Positions 25,541-33,925 of a stretch of DNA of 64,000 nucleotides are shown here, in pieces. Under the pieces are notes generated by a model. That model saw nothing but the letters and a program-made list of their open reading frames with translations, did not search any database and was not told the origin of the DNA. The stretch is from the NCBI GenBank assembly GCA_004297625.1, contig SCTY01000025.1, forward strand, positions 1 to 64,000. Direction: 5' to 3'. Positions within the stretch are counted from its first letter, which is position 1. The number at the start of each line of letters is the position of its first letter. This DNA comes from Betaproteobacteria bacterium (GTDB lineage: Bacteria > Pseudomonadota > Gammaproteobacteria > Burkholderiales > SG8-39). A program made the translations under genes and the position numbers.

Positions 25541-27823
25541 ATGCTGAAGGGACGGCTGGAAGACGACCGCATGCTGACCGGCCGCGGCCGATACGTGTCC
25601 GACTGGCATCTGCCGGGCGAGGCCCACGCCTGTTTTCTGCGCTCCGACCGGGCGCATGCCGAAATCCTCTCCGTCGACGCGAGCGCTGCGTTGCGCGCGC
25701 CGGGCGTGCTCGGGGTCTTCACCGGGCAGGACATCGCCGCCGGCGGATTCAAGTCGCTCCCCGCTGCCTTGCCGGTGAAAGGCCGGGGCGGGATGGAGCT
25801 CATCAATCCCGGACGACCCGCGCTTGCGCAAGGTCGCGTGCGCTTCGCTGGCGACGCGGTTGCGATCGTGATCGCCGAAACGGCGCTGGCCGCCCAGGAT
25901 GCGGCAGAGCTCGTTTCCGTGGAGTACCGCGATCTTCCGGCAGTGGTGAGCGCGGCGCAGGCCGTCGCCTCGGACGCGCCGCGCGTGCACGACGCGGCGC
26001 CGGGAAACATCGTGCTCGATTACGAATCGGGCGACGAGGCGCGCACGCGAGCCGCTTTCGATAGCGCTGCGCGCGTCGTCAAGCTCACGGTCGACCTCTC
26101 GCGCGTAGTGGCGAACCCGATGGAACCGCGCGCCTGCCTGGCCGCGTACGACGCGCAGGGCGGCATGTACCACCTGTATGCCTGCACGCAAGGCGCCGGC
26201 ACCATGCGCAACCAGCTCTCGGCGGTGCTCGGCGTGCCGCCGGAGAAAATCCGCGTGATCGCGGAGGAGGTGGGCGGCGGCTTCGGCGTGCGCTTCAATC
26301 TCTATCCGGAATATTGCGCGGCCCTTTTTGCGGCGAAGCAGCTCGGCCGCCCGGTGAAGTGGACCGGCACGCGATCCGAGGTTTTCCTCGCCGACGAGCA
26401 GGCGCGCTGCGTCACTTCGAACGGCGAGCTCGCGCTCGATGCGAACGGCCGCATCATCGGCATGCGCTTCGACATGCTCGCCAATCTCGGCGCCTATCTC
26501 GCGCCGACCGGGCCTTTCATCAACACGCTCGGCATCGTGAACTGCCTTTCCGGCGTCTACGACGTGCAGGCCGCCTACGCACGCATCCGGCTCGCGCTCA
26601 CGAACACGGCGCCGATGGCGGCGTATCGGGGCGCCGGGCGCCCGGTGATGTCCTACGCGCTCGAGCGCCTCGTCGAGCACGCGGCGCACGAGCTCGGCGC
26701 CGATCCGGCCGAATTCCGGCGCAAGAGCCTGATTCCGAAAAACGCTTTTCCCTACCGCATCGCCGCCGGGTTCGAGTACGACAGCGGCGACTTTCCCGGC
26801 GTGCTGGACAAGGGGCTCGCTGCCGCCGACTGGAGCGGCTTTCCGGCGAGAAGGGCCGAGGCGGCGCGCCGCGGCCGGCTGCGCGGCCGCGGCATGTCGA
26901 CCTTCATCGAAGCGACGGGCGCGGGATTCGCGCCGCAGGACCAGGTCGAGATGCGTTGGAACCCGGACGGCACGCTCACGCTGTACGCGCCGACGCACAG
27001 CCACGGGCAAGGCCACGAAACGACCTACGCCCAGGTCGTAGGCGGCGCGCTCGGCGTGCCGATGGAATCCATCCGTCTGCGCACTGCGGGACCCGAGTTC
27101 TATCTTGTCGGCAACGCCACGGGGGGCTCGCGCTCGCTGCTCGCCGTGGGCAGCGTGTTGCTCCTCGCAGCGCAGGAAATGGTGAAGAAGGGCATGGCAC
27201 TCGCCGCGGACGCGCTCGAAGCGGCCCGGGCGGATATCGAGTTCGGCAACGGCCGCTTCCGGATCAAGGGCACCGACCGCTCGATTTCCATCCGCGAGCT
27301 GGCTGGCAGGCACCCGGGCGAGCTCGATATGGCATACGCGAACAAGTTCGGCGCAACGTTTCCGAACGGCTGCCATATCGCGGAGATCGAGATCGAGCCG
27401 CAGACCGGAGAGACGGAAATCGTTTCCTACGTCGCGTGCGACGACGCCGGCAACATCATCAATCACCAGATTGTCGAAGGGCAGGTGCAGGGCGGCGTGA
27501 CGCAGGGCGCGGGGCAGGCGCTGAGCGAGCTCGCTGTCTACGACCGCGACACCGGCCAGCTGCTGACCGGCAGCTTCATGGATTACGCGATGCCGCGCGC
27601 GGGTCTCGTGTCAGGACTGAAGCTCGTCGCGCATCCGGTTCCGACCAAGCTGAACCCGCTCGGCGCCAAGGGCGTGGGCGAGGCGGGCGTTACCGGGTCG
27701 CTGCCCGCCGTCATGAACGCCGTTGTGGACGCGCTTCAGCAGGCGGGGGTCAAGGATTTCGAGATGCCGGCGACGCCGCTGCGCGTGTGGAACGCCTTGC
27801 GGCAAGCTGCTTCGCGTTCTTGA
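25541..27823 (+). CDS. Xanthine dehydrogenase/CO-dehydrogenase family molybdopterin subunit
   Basis: The protein is 760 residues, a full-length large subunit: aldehyde-oxidase hammerhead domain at the start (GRGRYVSDWHLPGEAHACF), then the two Mo-binding domains. The active loop reads AYRGAGRPVM rather than the AYRCSFR of true CO dehydrogenase, and the catalytic Glu lies in GAKGVGEAGVTGSLPA. It therefore hydroxylates an aldehyde, purine or heteroaromatic substrate rather than CO. The usual FeS and FAD subunits are not adjacent, so it must borrow them or be incomplete. The start lies just beyond the upstream terminator. Confidence 0.9.
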   Translation: MLKGRLEDDRMLTGRGRYVSDWHLPGEAHACFLRSDRAHAEILSVDASAALRAPGVLGVFTGQDIAAGGFKSLPAALPVKGRGGMELINPGRPALAQGRVRFAGDAVAIVIAETALAAQDAAELVSVEYRDLPAVVSAAQAVASDAPRVHDAAPGNIVLDYESGDEARTRAAFDSAARVVKLTVDLSRVVANPMEPRACLAAYDAQGGMYHLYACTQGAGTMRNQLSAVLGVPPEKIRVIAEEVGGGFGVRFNLYPEYCAALFAAKQLGRPVKWTGTRSEVFLADEQARCVTSNGELALDANGRIIGMRFDMLANLGAYLAPTGPFINTLGIVNCLSGVYDVQAAYARIRLALTNTAPMAAYRGAGRPVMSYALERLVEHAAHELGADPAEFRRKSLIPKNAFPYRIAAGFEYDSGDFPGVLDKGLAAADWSGFPARRAEAARRGRLRGRGMSTFIEATGAGFAPQDQVEMRWNPDGTLTLYAPTHSHGQGHETTYAQVVGGALGVPMESIRLRTAGPEFYLVGNATGGSRSLLAVGSVLLLAAQEMVKKGMALAADALEAARADIEFGNGRFRIKGTDRSISIRELAGRHPGELDMAYANKFGATFPNGCHIAEIEIEPQTGETEIVSYVACDDAGNIINHQIVEGQVQGGVTQGAGQALSELAVYDRDTGQLLTGSFMDYAMPRAGLVSGLKLVAHPVPTKLNPLGAKGVGEAGVTGSLPAVMNAVVDALQQAGVKDFEMPATPLRVWNALRQAASRS

Positions 27824-27832
27824 GACGCGGTG

Positions 27833-28027
27833 CTACGCCTCCTTGGAGGACCAGGCGCAGTCGTGGCATTGATCGCGCCCGGGGCACTTGCCCTGCCTGC
27901 GCGCAAGGCAATGCTTGCGGCTGTCGCGGAATCGAAGGAACCAGGCGAGAAACGAGGGATTGCCGTAGTCGATGACCATCGGCGTGGCCCAGCCGGGCTG
28001 GAAGAAAACCTTTCTGGTCGTGCTCAT
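27833..28027 (-). CDS. Small Cys-rich protein under an FNR-type promoter
   Basis: The protein is 64 residues, with GAAGGAG 8 nt upstream of the ATG. An N-terminal half rich in aromatic residues (GYGNPSFLAWF-like) is followed by a basic tail with four cysteines in C-x7-C-x5-C-x2-C, a possible metal site. No family is recognised. It overlaps no other gene, and the opposite-strand frame lacks a ribosome site. The promoter predicts induction when oxygen is low. It lies downstream of the SoxC/cytochrome pair on the same strand but behind a stem-loop, so it is probably separately expressed. Confidence 0.7.
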   Translation of the reverse strand: MSTTRKVFFQPGWATPMVIDYGNPSFLAWFLRFRDSRKHCLARRQGKCPGRDQCHDCAWSSKEA

Positions 28028-28047
28028 CGTCGCGCTCCTTCACGACG

Positions 28048-28089
28048 AGCGTAGGCCGGCCGGAAAGAGCGCGTCTTGATCTAAATCAC
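28048..28089 (-). promoter_or_regulatory. FNR/Anr-dependent class II promoter
   Basis: TTGAT-CTAA-ATCAC at 28076-28089 matches the FNR box (TTGAT-N4-ATCAA) at nine of ten positions. Read on the minus strand, a -10 hexamer TACGCT (28048-28053) stands exactly where a box centred at -41.5 would place it. Transcription would start near 28041, 14 nt before the ATG. Confidence 0.7.
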
Positions 28090-28128
28090 CTTCTGCCCGG
28101 CGGTGTCTCCGGTGTCGGGCAGAAGGTG
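28087..28128. terminator. Long stem-loop between the sox pair and the small Cys gene
   Basis: CACCTTCTGCCCG (28087-28099) pairs perfectly with CGGGCAGAAGGTG (28116-28128) around a 16-nt loop. Read from the minus strand, it follows the cytochrome gene by about 27 nt. The bases after the stem are ATTTAGAT rather than a clean T-run, so it may stop or stabilise the sox transcript. It shares three bases with the FNR box. Confidence 0.55.
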
Positions 28129-28142
28129 TTTCCTGTGGAAAC
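28128..28142. promoter_or_regulatory. Cluster operator, copy A (GTTTC-N5-GAAAC)
   Basis: GTTTCCTGTGGAAAC; with the central bases the arms extend to six. It lies 101 nt upstream of the small Cys gene start and 13 nt past the cytochrome stop. The same palindrome occurs at 35667 and 42550, and with one mismatch at 30242. Confidence 0.6.
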
Positions 28143-28154
28143 GTTCCCGTCGCT

Positions 28155-28748
28155 TTACGGTACGTCGGGTCGCGGGTCGGGGCTCACGAAGCCGTTGCGA
28201 TTCGGCATCTGCACCTTCGGCAGCGTGCTCGCGTTGATCACCTCGTTCTTCGCCACGATGTTCGCCTCGCCGAGGATGTAGGCGACTACTGCGTAGAGTT
28301 CCTGATCGCTCAACGATCCGGGCGCGTTAAACGGCATCGCGCGCTTGACGTAGTCGAAGAGCGTGGTCGCGTAAGGCCAGTAGCTCTCGACGGTCTTGAC
28401 CGGCGCCTTCGCGGGGCTGTTGTTCACGAGGGTGCCGCGCCCGCCGATCAGCTTGTCGCCGAGCTTGGTGCCTTCGAGCTTGGCGCCATGACACGCGACG
28501 CATTTCGCCTGGTACACCTTCGCGCCATCCGCATAGGTCCCGCTGCCCGGCGGCAGCGCGCGGCCGTCGGCCGGATATGAAAAGTAACGCGCCATCTCGG
28601 CGCTGCCTGGCGCCGTGCCCAGGTTGAGCTTGCCGCCGCCATACGCGGCTTGAGGCGCATCGGCCGAGCGCTGCGCGGCGCAACCGGCTGCAGCGAGCGC
28701 GACGCAGGCGCTGGCGCAAAACCATTCTGCTGATTTACGCGTGAACAT
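28155..28748 (-). CDS. Monohaem cytochrome c partner of the SoxC-like dehydrogenase
   Basis: The protein is 197 residues from ATG 28748. The N-terminus is a signal sequence ending LAAAGC, compatible with lipoprotein processing. The haem c motif is C83-V-A-C86-H87, and a likely Met ligand sits in RAMPFNAPG. The gene overlaps the SoxC-like gene by 14 nt. It should accept electrons from the molybdenum subunit on the outer face of the membrane, as SorB or SoxD do. It has one haem, unlike the two-haem SoxD of Paracoccus. Confidence 0.85.
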   Translation of the reverse strand: MFTRKSAEWFCASACVALAAAGCAAQRSADAPQAAYGGGKLNLGTAPGSAEMARYFSYPADGRALPPGSGTYADGAKVYQAKCVACHGAKLEGTKLGDKLIGGRGTLVNNSPAKAPVKTVESYWPYATTLFDYVKRAMPFNAPGSLSDQELYAVVAYILGEANIVAKNEVINASTLPKVQMPNRNGFVSPDPRPDVP

Positions 28749-30126
28749 TGCTGACCCTCCCGTCGGCGGCCACTGCCCAGCTCTGGATGGCATTCAAGTG
28801 GTAGACCGAGCCGATCGGGCCGTTCAGGCCGCGCACGGCGACGAGCTGCTTGAGCGTCGGCTGAACATAGCCCGTCTCGTCGGTCGCTCGGCTCTGGAGC
28901 ACCGCCGGCTTGCCGTCCCAGTACCACGGAAAGCGGAAGCGCGTGTGGCAGATCGGCAGCACCGGGCCCTGCAGGTGCGCATCCGCCCACGTCTTTCCGC
29001 CATCGGTCGATACCTCGAGCCGCGTGATTCTGCCGCGCCCGCTCCAGCCAAGACCGGTCACTTCGTAGAAGCCCGGTCCGGGAAGCCGCATATCGCCCGA
29101 CGGAAAGGTGATCACCGATTTCGCTTCCATCACGAAGGTGAACTGGCGCGCGATGCCGTTCGGCATGAGGTCGGTGTATTTCGATGTTTCTTCGCGCGTC
29201 ATGAACGGCACGTCGCTCACCTCGAGCCGGCGCAGCCACTTGATGTGCGTGTTGCCTTCCCATCCCGGCAGCACCAGGCGGATCGGGTAGCCCTGCTCGG
29301 GACGGATGGCCTCGCCGTTCTGTCCGTAGGCGATGAAGGCGTCGTCGAGGCATTTGTCGAGCGGGATGCTGCGCGTCATGACGGCGGCGTCGGCGCCTTC
29401 GGCGAGAACCCATTTGGCGCCGGGCTTGAGCCCCGACTCCTTCAGCAGCAGCGCGAGCGGCACGCCGGTCCATTCGGAGGTGCTCGTCAGGCCGTGCGTG
29501 CCCTGCACGGTCTTAAGCGTGGGCTTGCTCCATTCCGTGAGCCCGTTGCCCGAGCACTCGATGAACATCGTGCGCGATATCGAAGGAAAGCGCCGGATGT
29601 TCGCCATCGAATACTTCTTTGGCCGCTCGACCATGCCGTGCACGACGAGCGAGTGCCGCGCGGGATCGATGACCGCGATGCCGCCATGGTGGCGCTCGAA
29701 ATGCAATCCCGAAGGCGTGATGATGCCCATGCCGCTGTCGAGCGGCGTCATCGTCCAGGACGATTCCTTGGTCGGCGTTCCGAACCGCCAGCGCGACTCG
29801 GTCTCGAACTGCGAGCGCGAGCCGTAGCCGCCGTCGTCGTTGGTCGGCACGCCTTGTTCCTTGGTGGGATCCGAAGGAACAGGACGCTCGACGGCGCCGG
29901 GCGGCGCCTTCGCGTGAACGATCTTCGGCAGCATGCTGCCCGTGCCTACAGCGGCCATCGCCGCGCCGAGAAAAGTGCGGCGGCTGGTGAGGCGCTGCGG
30001 TGCACCAACAGCATCGCTATTGCGGTCGCGTCGAGCACGCGCGGCGAGGTAACGCGCCTCCGCCTCCACCATCGCCTCGATTCTGCGACGCGTCTTGTCG
30101 TCCCGCTTCGGCAGGCGTTGCATCAT
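28735..30126 (-). CDS. soxC: SoxC-like sulfite/sulfane dehydrogenase, molybdenum subunit
   Basis: The protein is 463 residues from ATG 30126, preceded by GGAGGAGG; frames starting further up lack this site. A Tat signal (SRRTFLGAAMA, about 48-58) predicts folded export with molybdopterin. The sulfite-oxidase fold carries the Mo-ligand C191 in FIECSGNG and a C-terminal dimerisation domain (SGRGRITRLEVSTDGGKTW). SoxC acts on protein-bound sulfane sulfur in the full Sox system. No soxXYZAB genes are here, so with its cytochrome it may work as a sulfite dehydrogenase. It is divergent from the ABC importer genes. Confidence 0.9.
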   Translation of the reverse strand: MMQRLPKRDDKTRRRIEAMVEAEARYLAARARRDRNSDAVGAPQRLTSRRTFLGAAMAAVGTGSMLPKIVHAKAPPGAVERPVPSDPTKEQGVPTNDDGGYGSRSQFETESRWRFGTPTKESSWTMTPLDSGMGIITPSGLHFERHHGGIAVIDPARHSLVVHGMVERPKKYSMANIRRFPSISRTMFIECSGNGLTEWSKPTLKTVQGTHGLTSTSEWTGVPLALLLKESGLKPGAKWVLAEGADAAVMTRSIPLDKCLDDAFIAYGQNGEAIRPEQGYPIRLVLPGWEGNTHIKWLRRLEVSDVPFMTREETSKYTDLMPNGIARQFTFVMEAKSVITFPSGDMRLPGPGFYEVTGLGWSGRGRITRLEVSTDGGKTWADAHLQGPVLPICHTRFRFPWYWDGKPAVLQSRATDETGYVQPTLKQLVAVRGLNGPIGSVYHLNAIQSWAVAADGRVSNVHA

Positions 30127-30241
30127 GGACGTCCTCCTCCTTTTGTGGAAGTGCAACGCTTAATACGCCGTTTTGTTCGGATTTTCCAGTAATGCCGCGA
30201 TCTCGCCGAGCGTATCTTTTTGCCTCGTCGCGCGCCGGAAA

Positions 30242-30256
30242 TTTTCAAAAGGAAAC
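30242..30256. promoter_or_regulatory. Cluster operator, copy B (one mismatch)
   Basis: TTTTC-AAAAG-GAAAC differs from GTTTC-N5-GAAAC at one outer base. It lies 116 nt from the soxC start and about 173 nt from the importer start. Confidence 0.45.
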
Positions 30257-30307
30257 ACTTCAGGAATGCGCTGCTCTTTCCCTCGGAAAGCGCGCGCGGC
30301 AAAGCTA

Positions 30308-30335
30308 TTTGCACAGAAGCGTTTTTGCCTATACT
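30308..30335 (+). promoter_or_regulatory. Sigma-70-like promoter of the importer operon
   Basis: TTTGCA (30308-30313) and TATACT (30330-30335) are separated by 16 nt, giving a start near 30342 and a leader of almost 90 nt. Copy B of the operator would be centred near -93. Confidence 0.5.
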
Positions 30336-30428
30336 AGGACGCAAAGAATAACGCTGCAGCGAGGAGCGCTCGAGCTCAGATCCCTAGCCGGCTTCGGGCG
30401 CACAGGTCTTCAACTGAGGAGGCGACAA

Positions 30429-31610
30429 ATGAGAAGTGAGCACTACACGAGCGATGCGCCCTCCAGGCGCTTGCGCGTCGGCGCTGCGGCGATCGTGTCC
30501 GCGGCGCTCGCCATCGTTGCGAGCAGCGTCTTCGCCAAGGATTACGGCAAGCCGGGCCAGCCGGTCCACCTGGTGATCGGCTATCAGCCTTACTACACGC
30601 AGGCCTGGTCCGCGGTGATCCAGAAGGAAATGAAGCCGTGGGAGAAGCATCTGCCGAAGGGCTCGACCGTCGAGTGGCAGATCGGCCTGCAGGGCGCCAT
30701 CATCGGCAACAACATGCTCGCCGACAAGAACGACATCGGCTACATGGGCGACATGCCCAGCATCGTCGCGGTGAGCAAGAAACAGATCAGGGATCTTCGC
30801 ATCGTTGCGGTCCTGGGACTCGCGAACGATCAGTGCAGCGTGTTCCTTTCGCGCGTCGACGCGCCGAAGTTCAGCAGCCCGGTCGAAGCCGTCAAGTGGT
30901 GGAGCGGCAAGCGTGTCGCGGTGGCGAAAGGCAGCTGCACCGACCGCAGCGGCCAGGAGACGATGCGCAAGTTCGGCATCAAGCCCGAGCAGTACCTGAA
31001 CCAGAACATCGAAGTGCAGACCTCCAACTTCAAGGCCGGCAGGATCGACGGCTCGATCATGTGGGAGCCGACCGCGTCCAAGATGGTCCTCGAAGGCATC
31101 GCCCAGCGCGTGGCCGACACCAAGCTGATCGGCAAGCTCGACGGCGGCTTCATGGCCATGCAAGGCGAGCTGATCAAGCAGCGCCCCGACGTCGCCAAGG
31201 CGTGGCTTGAGGCGGAGCTCGACGCGAACCTCTTCTGGGCGAAGCCCGAAAACTACATGAAGGTCGTCGAGATGGCGCACAAGAACACCCAGGGCTTCAG
31301 CAAGGAAGCGCTGTGGATGTCCATGGCCGGCAAGTACCCGGCGATCCAGGGCGGCGGCGACGTGCGCAACATCATGTACTACGGCTTCAACGACGAAGTG
31401 TTCAACATGATCAAGGACGCCACCGCCTTCCTGCACGAGATCAAGAGCGTCGCCGTCGAGCAGCTGCCGAAGGAATCGGTCATGCCGGAGTTCACGAGCG
31501 AGATCCTGAAGCGGCGCGGCTTGTCGGTGCCGCTCGCGAAGATCGTCGCCCAGCCGCCCGAGTCCTACCCGGGCGGCAAGATCAACCTGCCCGCAACCTG
31601 GCGGCAGTAG
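30429..31610 (+). CDS. ABC importer substrate-binding protein, NitT/TauT type
   Basis: The protein is 393 residues from ATG 30429 with GAGGAGG upstream. A signal sequence (VGAAAIVSAALAIVASSVFA) is followed by a type II binding-protein fold: VHLVIGYQPYYTQAWS, ADKNDIGYMGDMPSIVA and SNFKAGRIDGSIMWEPTAS. The family takes up sulfonates, nitrate, cyanate or thiamine precursors. The pairing here with oxygenase, sulfite exporter and sulfite-oxidising genes favours a sulfonate. It is the first gene of the importer operon, and a stable hairpin follows it. Confidence 0.9.
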   Translation: MRSEHYTSDAPSRRLRVGAAAIVSAALAIVASSVFAKDYGKPGQPVHLVIGYQPYYTQAWSAVIQKEMKPWEKHLPKGSTVEWQIGLQGAIIGNNMLADKNDIGYMGDMPSIVAVSKKQIRDLRIVAVLGLANDQCSVFLSRVDAPKFSSPVEAVKWWSGKRVAVAKGSCTDRSGQETMRKFGIKPEQYLNQNIEVQTSNFKAGRIDGSIMWEPTASKMVLEGIAQRVADTKLIGKLDGGFMAMQGELIKQRPDVAKAWLEAELDANLFWAKPENYMKVVEMAHKNTQGFSKEALWMSMAGKYPAIQGGGDVRNIMYYGFNDEVFNMIKDATAFLHEIKSVAVEQLPKESVMPEFTSEILKRRGLSVPLAKIVAQPPESYPGGKINLPATWRQ

Positions 31611-31628
31611 GTCCTTTGCAAGGCGCAC

Positions 31629-31658
31629 GCGAGTCGCGGCCTCCCGGCCGCGATTCGC
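31629..31658 (+). promoter_or_regulatory. Intra-operon stem-loop after the binding-protein gene
   Basis: GCGAGTCGCGGCC (31629-31641) pairs with GGCCGCGATTCGC (31646-31658), 13 pairs including one G-U, around TCCC. There is no T-run. Hairpins here usually stabilise the binding-protein mRNA or lower expression of the membrane subunits. Confidence 0.6.
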
Positions 31659-31672
31659 TTGAGGCGAGAGAA

Positions 31673-33058
31673 ATGGATTTGATCGTTCAGTCCCTGGCAG
31701 GGGAAAGCGTGCGTGAGCACGTGATCGCCCTGCTGAGGAGCACGGCGCCGTTCGCCGCGCTTTCCGACAAGCTGCTCGGCAGGATCGCCGTCATCGCGAC
31801 GCTGGAGCGGGTGCCCAGGGGCGAAGTGATCTACCAGGTGGGCGACCCCGCGAAGGACCTCTATGTCGTCGCCTCCGGCCAGGTGCGTCACGCTCTCGGC
31901 CCGGGCGCCCAGGCGACGGTGCTCGTCAAGGTCGTGGGCCGCGGCGATGTGATCGGCTGGGCCGCGCTTCTCAAGGACCGCTCCCGGCGTCTCGCGAAAA
32001 CCACGGCGCTCGAAGAGTCCGAGCTGCTGAAGATCCGGGGCGACCAGCTCATGGAAGTGCTCGGCGATGACCCGGTCGCGGCGCAGGAGGTGCTCGAGCG
32101 CTGCGCGAAGATGATCATCGAGGACTTCACCGTGCCTGCCTGGCTCGCGCAGGTGCAGGTCCTGCCGACGGGAAAAGCAGCGGCCGGCACACGGGCCGGC
32201 GGCGCCTCGAACATTCGCGGGCTCGCGCTGTTCATGCACCGCATCTCCAAGTGGCTGCAAGGCCCCACGCCGTACCTGATGGTGGTCGGATTCGCGCTGT
32301 TCTTCGGCGCCTGGTACCTGCTATCGGAGGTGTTCCACCTATGGCGCTTCGCGAGCATTCCCGGGCCGCACCAGGTGCTGATCGAATGGCTCAATCCCAA
32401 TCCGGTCTACGGCCTGTCGGTCTACAGCTCCGAGTACTACATCCACATCTGGTCGAGCATCCGGCGCATTCTCATCGGGTTCACCATCGCCACCGCGGTG
32501 GGCGTGCCCGTCGGGCTGTTCCTCGGCTGGTCGCGAACCTTTCGCGAGTACGTCTTTCCGGTATTCGAGACGCTGCGCCCGATTCCCGTCCTCGCCTGGG
32601 TGCCCCTCGCCATCGTGATGTTCAAGAGCGGAGCCGAGACGCCGGTCATCTTCCTCGCCACGCTCGCTTCCTTCTATGCCACTGCGCTCAACACCATGCT
32701 GGGCGTGGAGTCGATCGACGAGGCCTACCCGCGCGCAGCGGCCTGCCTCGGGGCAAGCAAGTGGCAGATATTCCGGCACGTCGTGATCCCCGGCGCGCTG
32801 CCCTACATCTTTACCGGCCTGCAGATCTCGGTCGGGGTCGCCTGGTTCTCGCTCGTCGCGGCCGAGATGGTGTCGGGCGAATACGGACTCGGCTACGTCA
32901 TCAACACGTCGTACGTCAACGTCCGCTATCCGACCATCGTCATCGGCATGATCACGCTCGGAATCGTCGGCTACGTGACCAGCGCCCTCGTGCGCATGGC
33001 GGGCGACTACATGATGCAGTGGCGCGTGCGCGAGCTCGCGCTCGGGGGCAGGGAGTGA
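31673..33058 (+). CDS. ABC permease fused to an N-terminal cNMP-binding-type domain
   Basis: The protein is 461 residues from ATG 31673. Residues 20-145 form a Crp/cNMP-binding jelly roll: RVPRGEVIYQVGDPAKDLYVV, then the phosphate-cassette region GDVIGWAALLKDRSRRLAKT (91-110). A linker leads to a NitT/TauT permease domain (200-461) with about six membrane helices and the EAA loop EAYPRAAACLGASKWQIFRH that docks the ATPase. Ordinary permeases of this family are about 260 residues, so the first 190 are an addition. The module could gate uptake by a small ligand. The stop overlaps the next start (GTGA), and there is no sign of a frameshift joining two genes. Confidence 0.9.
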   Translation: MDLIVQSLAGESVREHVIALLRSTAPFAALSDKLLGRIAVIATLERVPRGEVIYQVGDPAKDLYVVASGQVRHALGPGAQATVLVKVVGRGDVIGWAALLKDRSRRLAKTTALEESELLKIRGDQLMEVLGDDPVAAQEVLERCAKMIIEDFTVPAWLAQVQVLPTGKAAAGTRAGGASNIRGLALFMHRISKWLQGPTPYLMVVGFALFFGAWYLLSEVFHLWRFASIPGPHQVLIEWLNPNPVYGLSVYSSEYYIHIWSSIRRILIGFTIATAVGVPVGLFLGWSRTFREYVFPVFETLRPIPVLAWVPLAIVMFKSGAETPVIFLATLASFYATALNTMLGVESIDEAYPRAAACLGASKWQIFRHVVIPGALPYIFTGLQISVGVAWFSLVAAEMVSGEYGLGYVINTSYVNVRYPTIVIGMITLGIVGYVTSALVRMAGDYMMQWRVRELALGGRE

Positions 33059-33894
33059 GCGCAGTGCTCGCCAACGGCAAGGGCGCGATCCGCATCGAGC
33101 ACGTCGACAAGGTCTACGACGCCGCGGGCGCGCCGGTTCAGGCGATATCCGATTGCAGCCTAGATATCCGCGCAGGCGAGATCTGCATGATCGTCGGGCC
33201 CTCGGGCTGCGGCAAAACGACGCTCCTCAACGCCGTAGCCGGCTTTCACGACATCACCGGCGGCTCGATCTGGCTCGACGACGAGATGCTCTGCGGGCCG
33301 GGCAAGCCGCAGGCGCAGCCCGGGCCGGATCGCGTGGTGGTGTTCCAGAACGGCGCGCTTTTCCCGTGGAAGACCAACCTCGAAAACGTCGCGTTCGGGC
33401 CGGTGGTGCAGGGCAGGATGAGCAAAGCCGCCGCGCGCGAAAAGGCGCGCGAGCTGATGGCGATGGCCGGGCTCTCGGGCACCGAAAACAGCTATCCGGG
33501 GGAGATTTCCTCGGGAGTGCGCCGGCGCGTGGAGATCGTGCGCGCCTTGATGAACGACCCGAAGGTGCTGCTGCTCGACGAGCCGTTCCGCGCGCTCGAT
33601 TCGCTCACCAAATCGGTGATGCACGAGGCGCTGCTGGAGATCTACTACAAGAACAAGGTCACCATCTTCTTCATTACGCACGACCTGGAGGAGGCGATCT
33701 TCCTCGGCCAGCGCGTGGCGATCATGACCACCAGGCCGTGCAAGCCGAAGAAGGTCCTCGATGTCGACATCCCGCACCCCCGGGATTACAGCGTGCTCAC
33801 CAGCCGCCGCTTCCGCGAGCTGATGGAGGAGACGGTCCACGCGGTGCACGAGGAAGCGGTCAAGGCGTTCGAGGCGGGCGAAAAGGAAATGTGA
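33055..33894 (+). CDS. ABC importer ATPase 1, degenerate signature motif
   Basis: The protein is 279 residues from GTG 33055. Walker A is GPSGCGKTT, the Q-loop VVVFQNGALFPW, Walker B VLLLDEP, and the switch histidine is present in FFITHDLEEA. The ABC signature, normally LSGGQ, reads SSGVR within GEISSGVRRRVEIVRAL. It pairs naturally with ATPase 2 (34768-35649), whose signature is good but whose switch His is lost. Together they would leave one sound and one weak ATP site. It energises uptake with the two permeases. Confidence 0.93.
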   Translation: MSAVLANGKGAIRIEHVDKVYDAAGAPVQAISDCSLDIRAGEICMIVGPSGCGKTTLLNAVAGFHDITGGSIWLDDEMLCGPGKPQAQPGPDRVVVFQNGALFPWKTNLENVAFGPVVQGRMSKAAAREKARELMAMAGLSGTENSYPGEISSGVRRRVEIVRALMNDPKVLLLDEPFRALDSLTKSVMHEALLEIYYKNKVTIFFITHDLEEAIFLGQRVAIMTTRPCKPKKVLDVDIPHPRDYSVLTSRRFRELMEETVHAVHEEAVKAFEAGEKEM

Positions 33895-33925
33895 TGCGCG
33901 GATCCGAACTGCGGACGATCGAATC

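Larger units (their letters stand above)
30127..30428. other. Divergent regulatory region between soxC and the ABC importer
   Basis: This 302-nt stretch has no gene. It is richer in A/T than its surroundings and holds one degenerate cluster operator (30242-30256), a sigma-70-like promoter for the importer (30308-30335) and GAGGAGG before the importer start. No sigma-54 element with correct spacing was found on either strand. Confidence 0.7.

Noticed and set aside
25541..27823. Carbon monoxide dehydrogenase large subunit
   Set aside because: The active-site loop is AYRGAGR rather than the AYRCSFR of CO dehydrogenase, and the partner subunits are missing.
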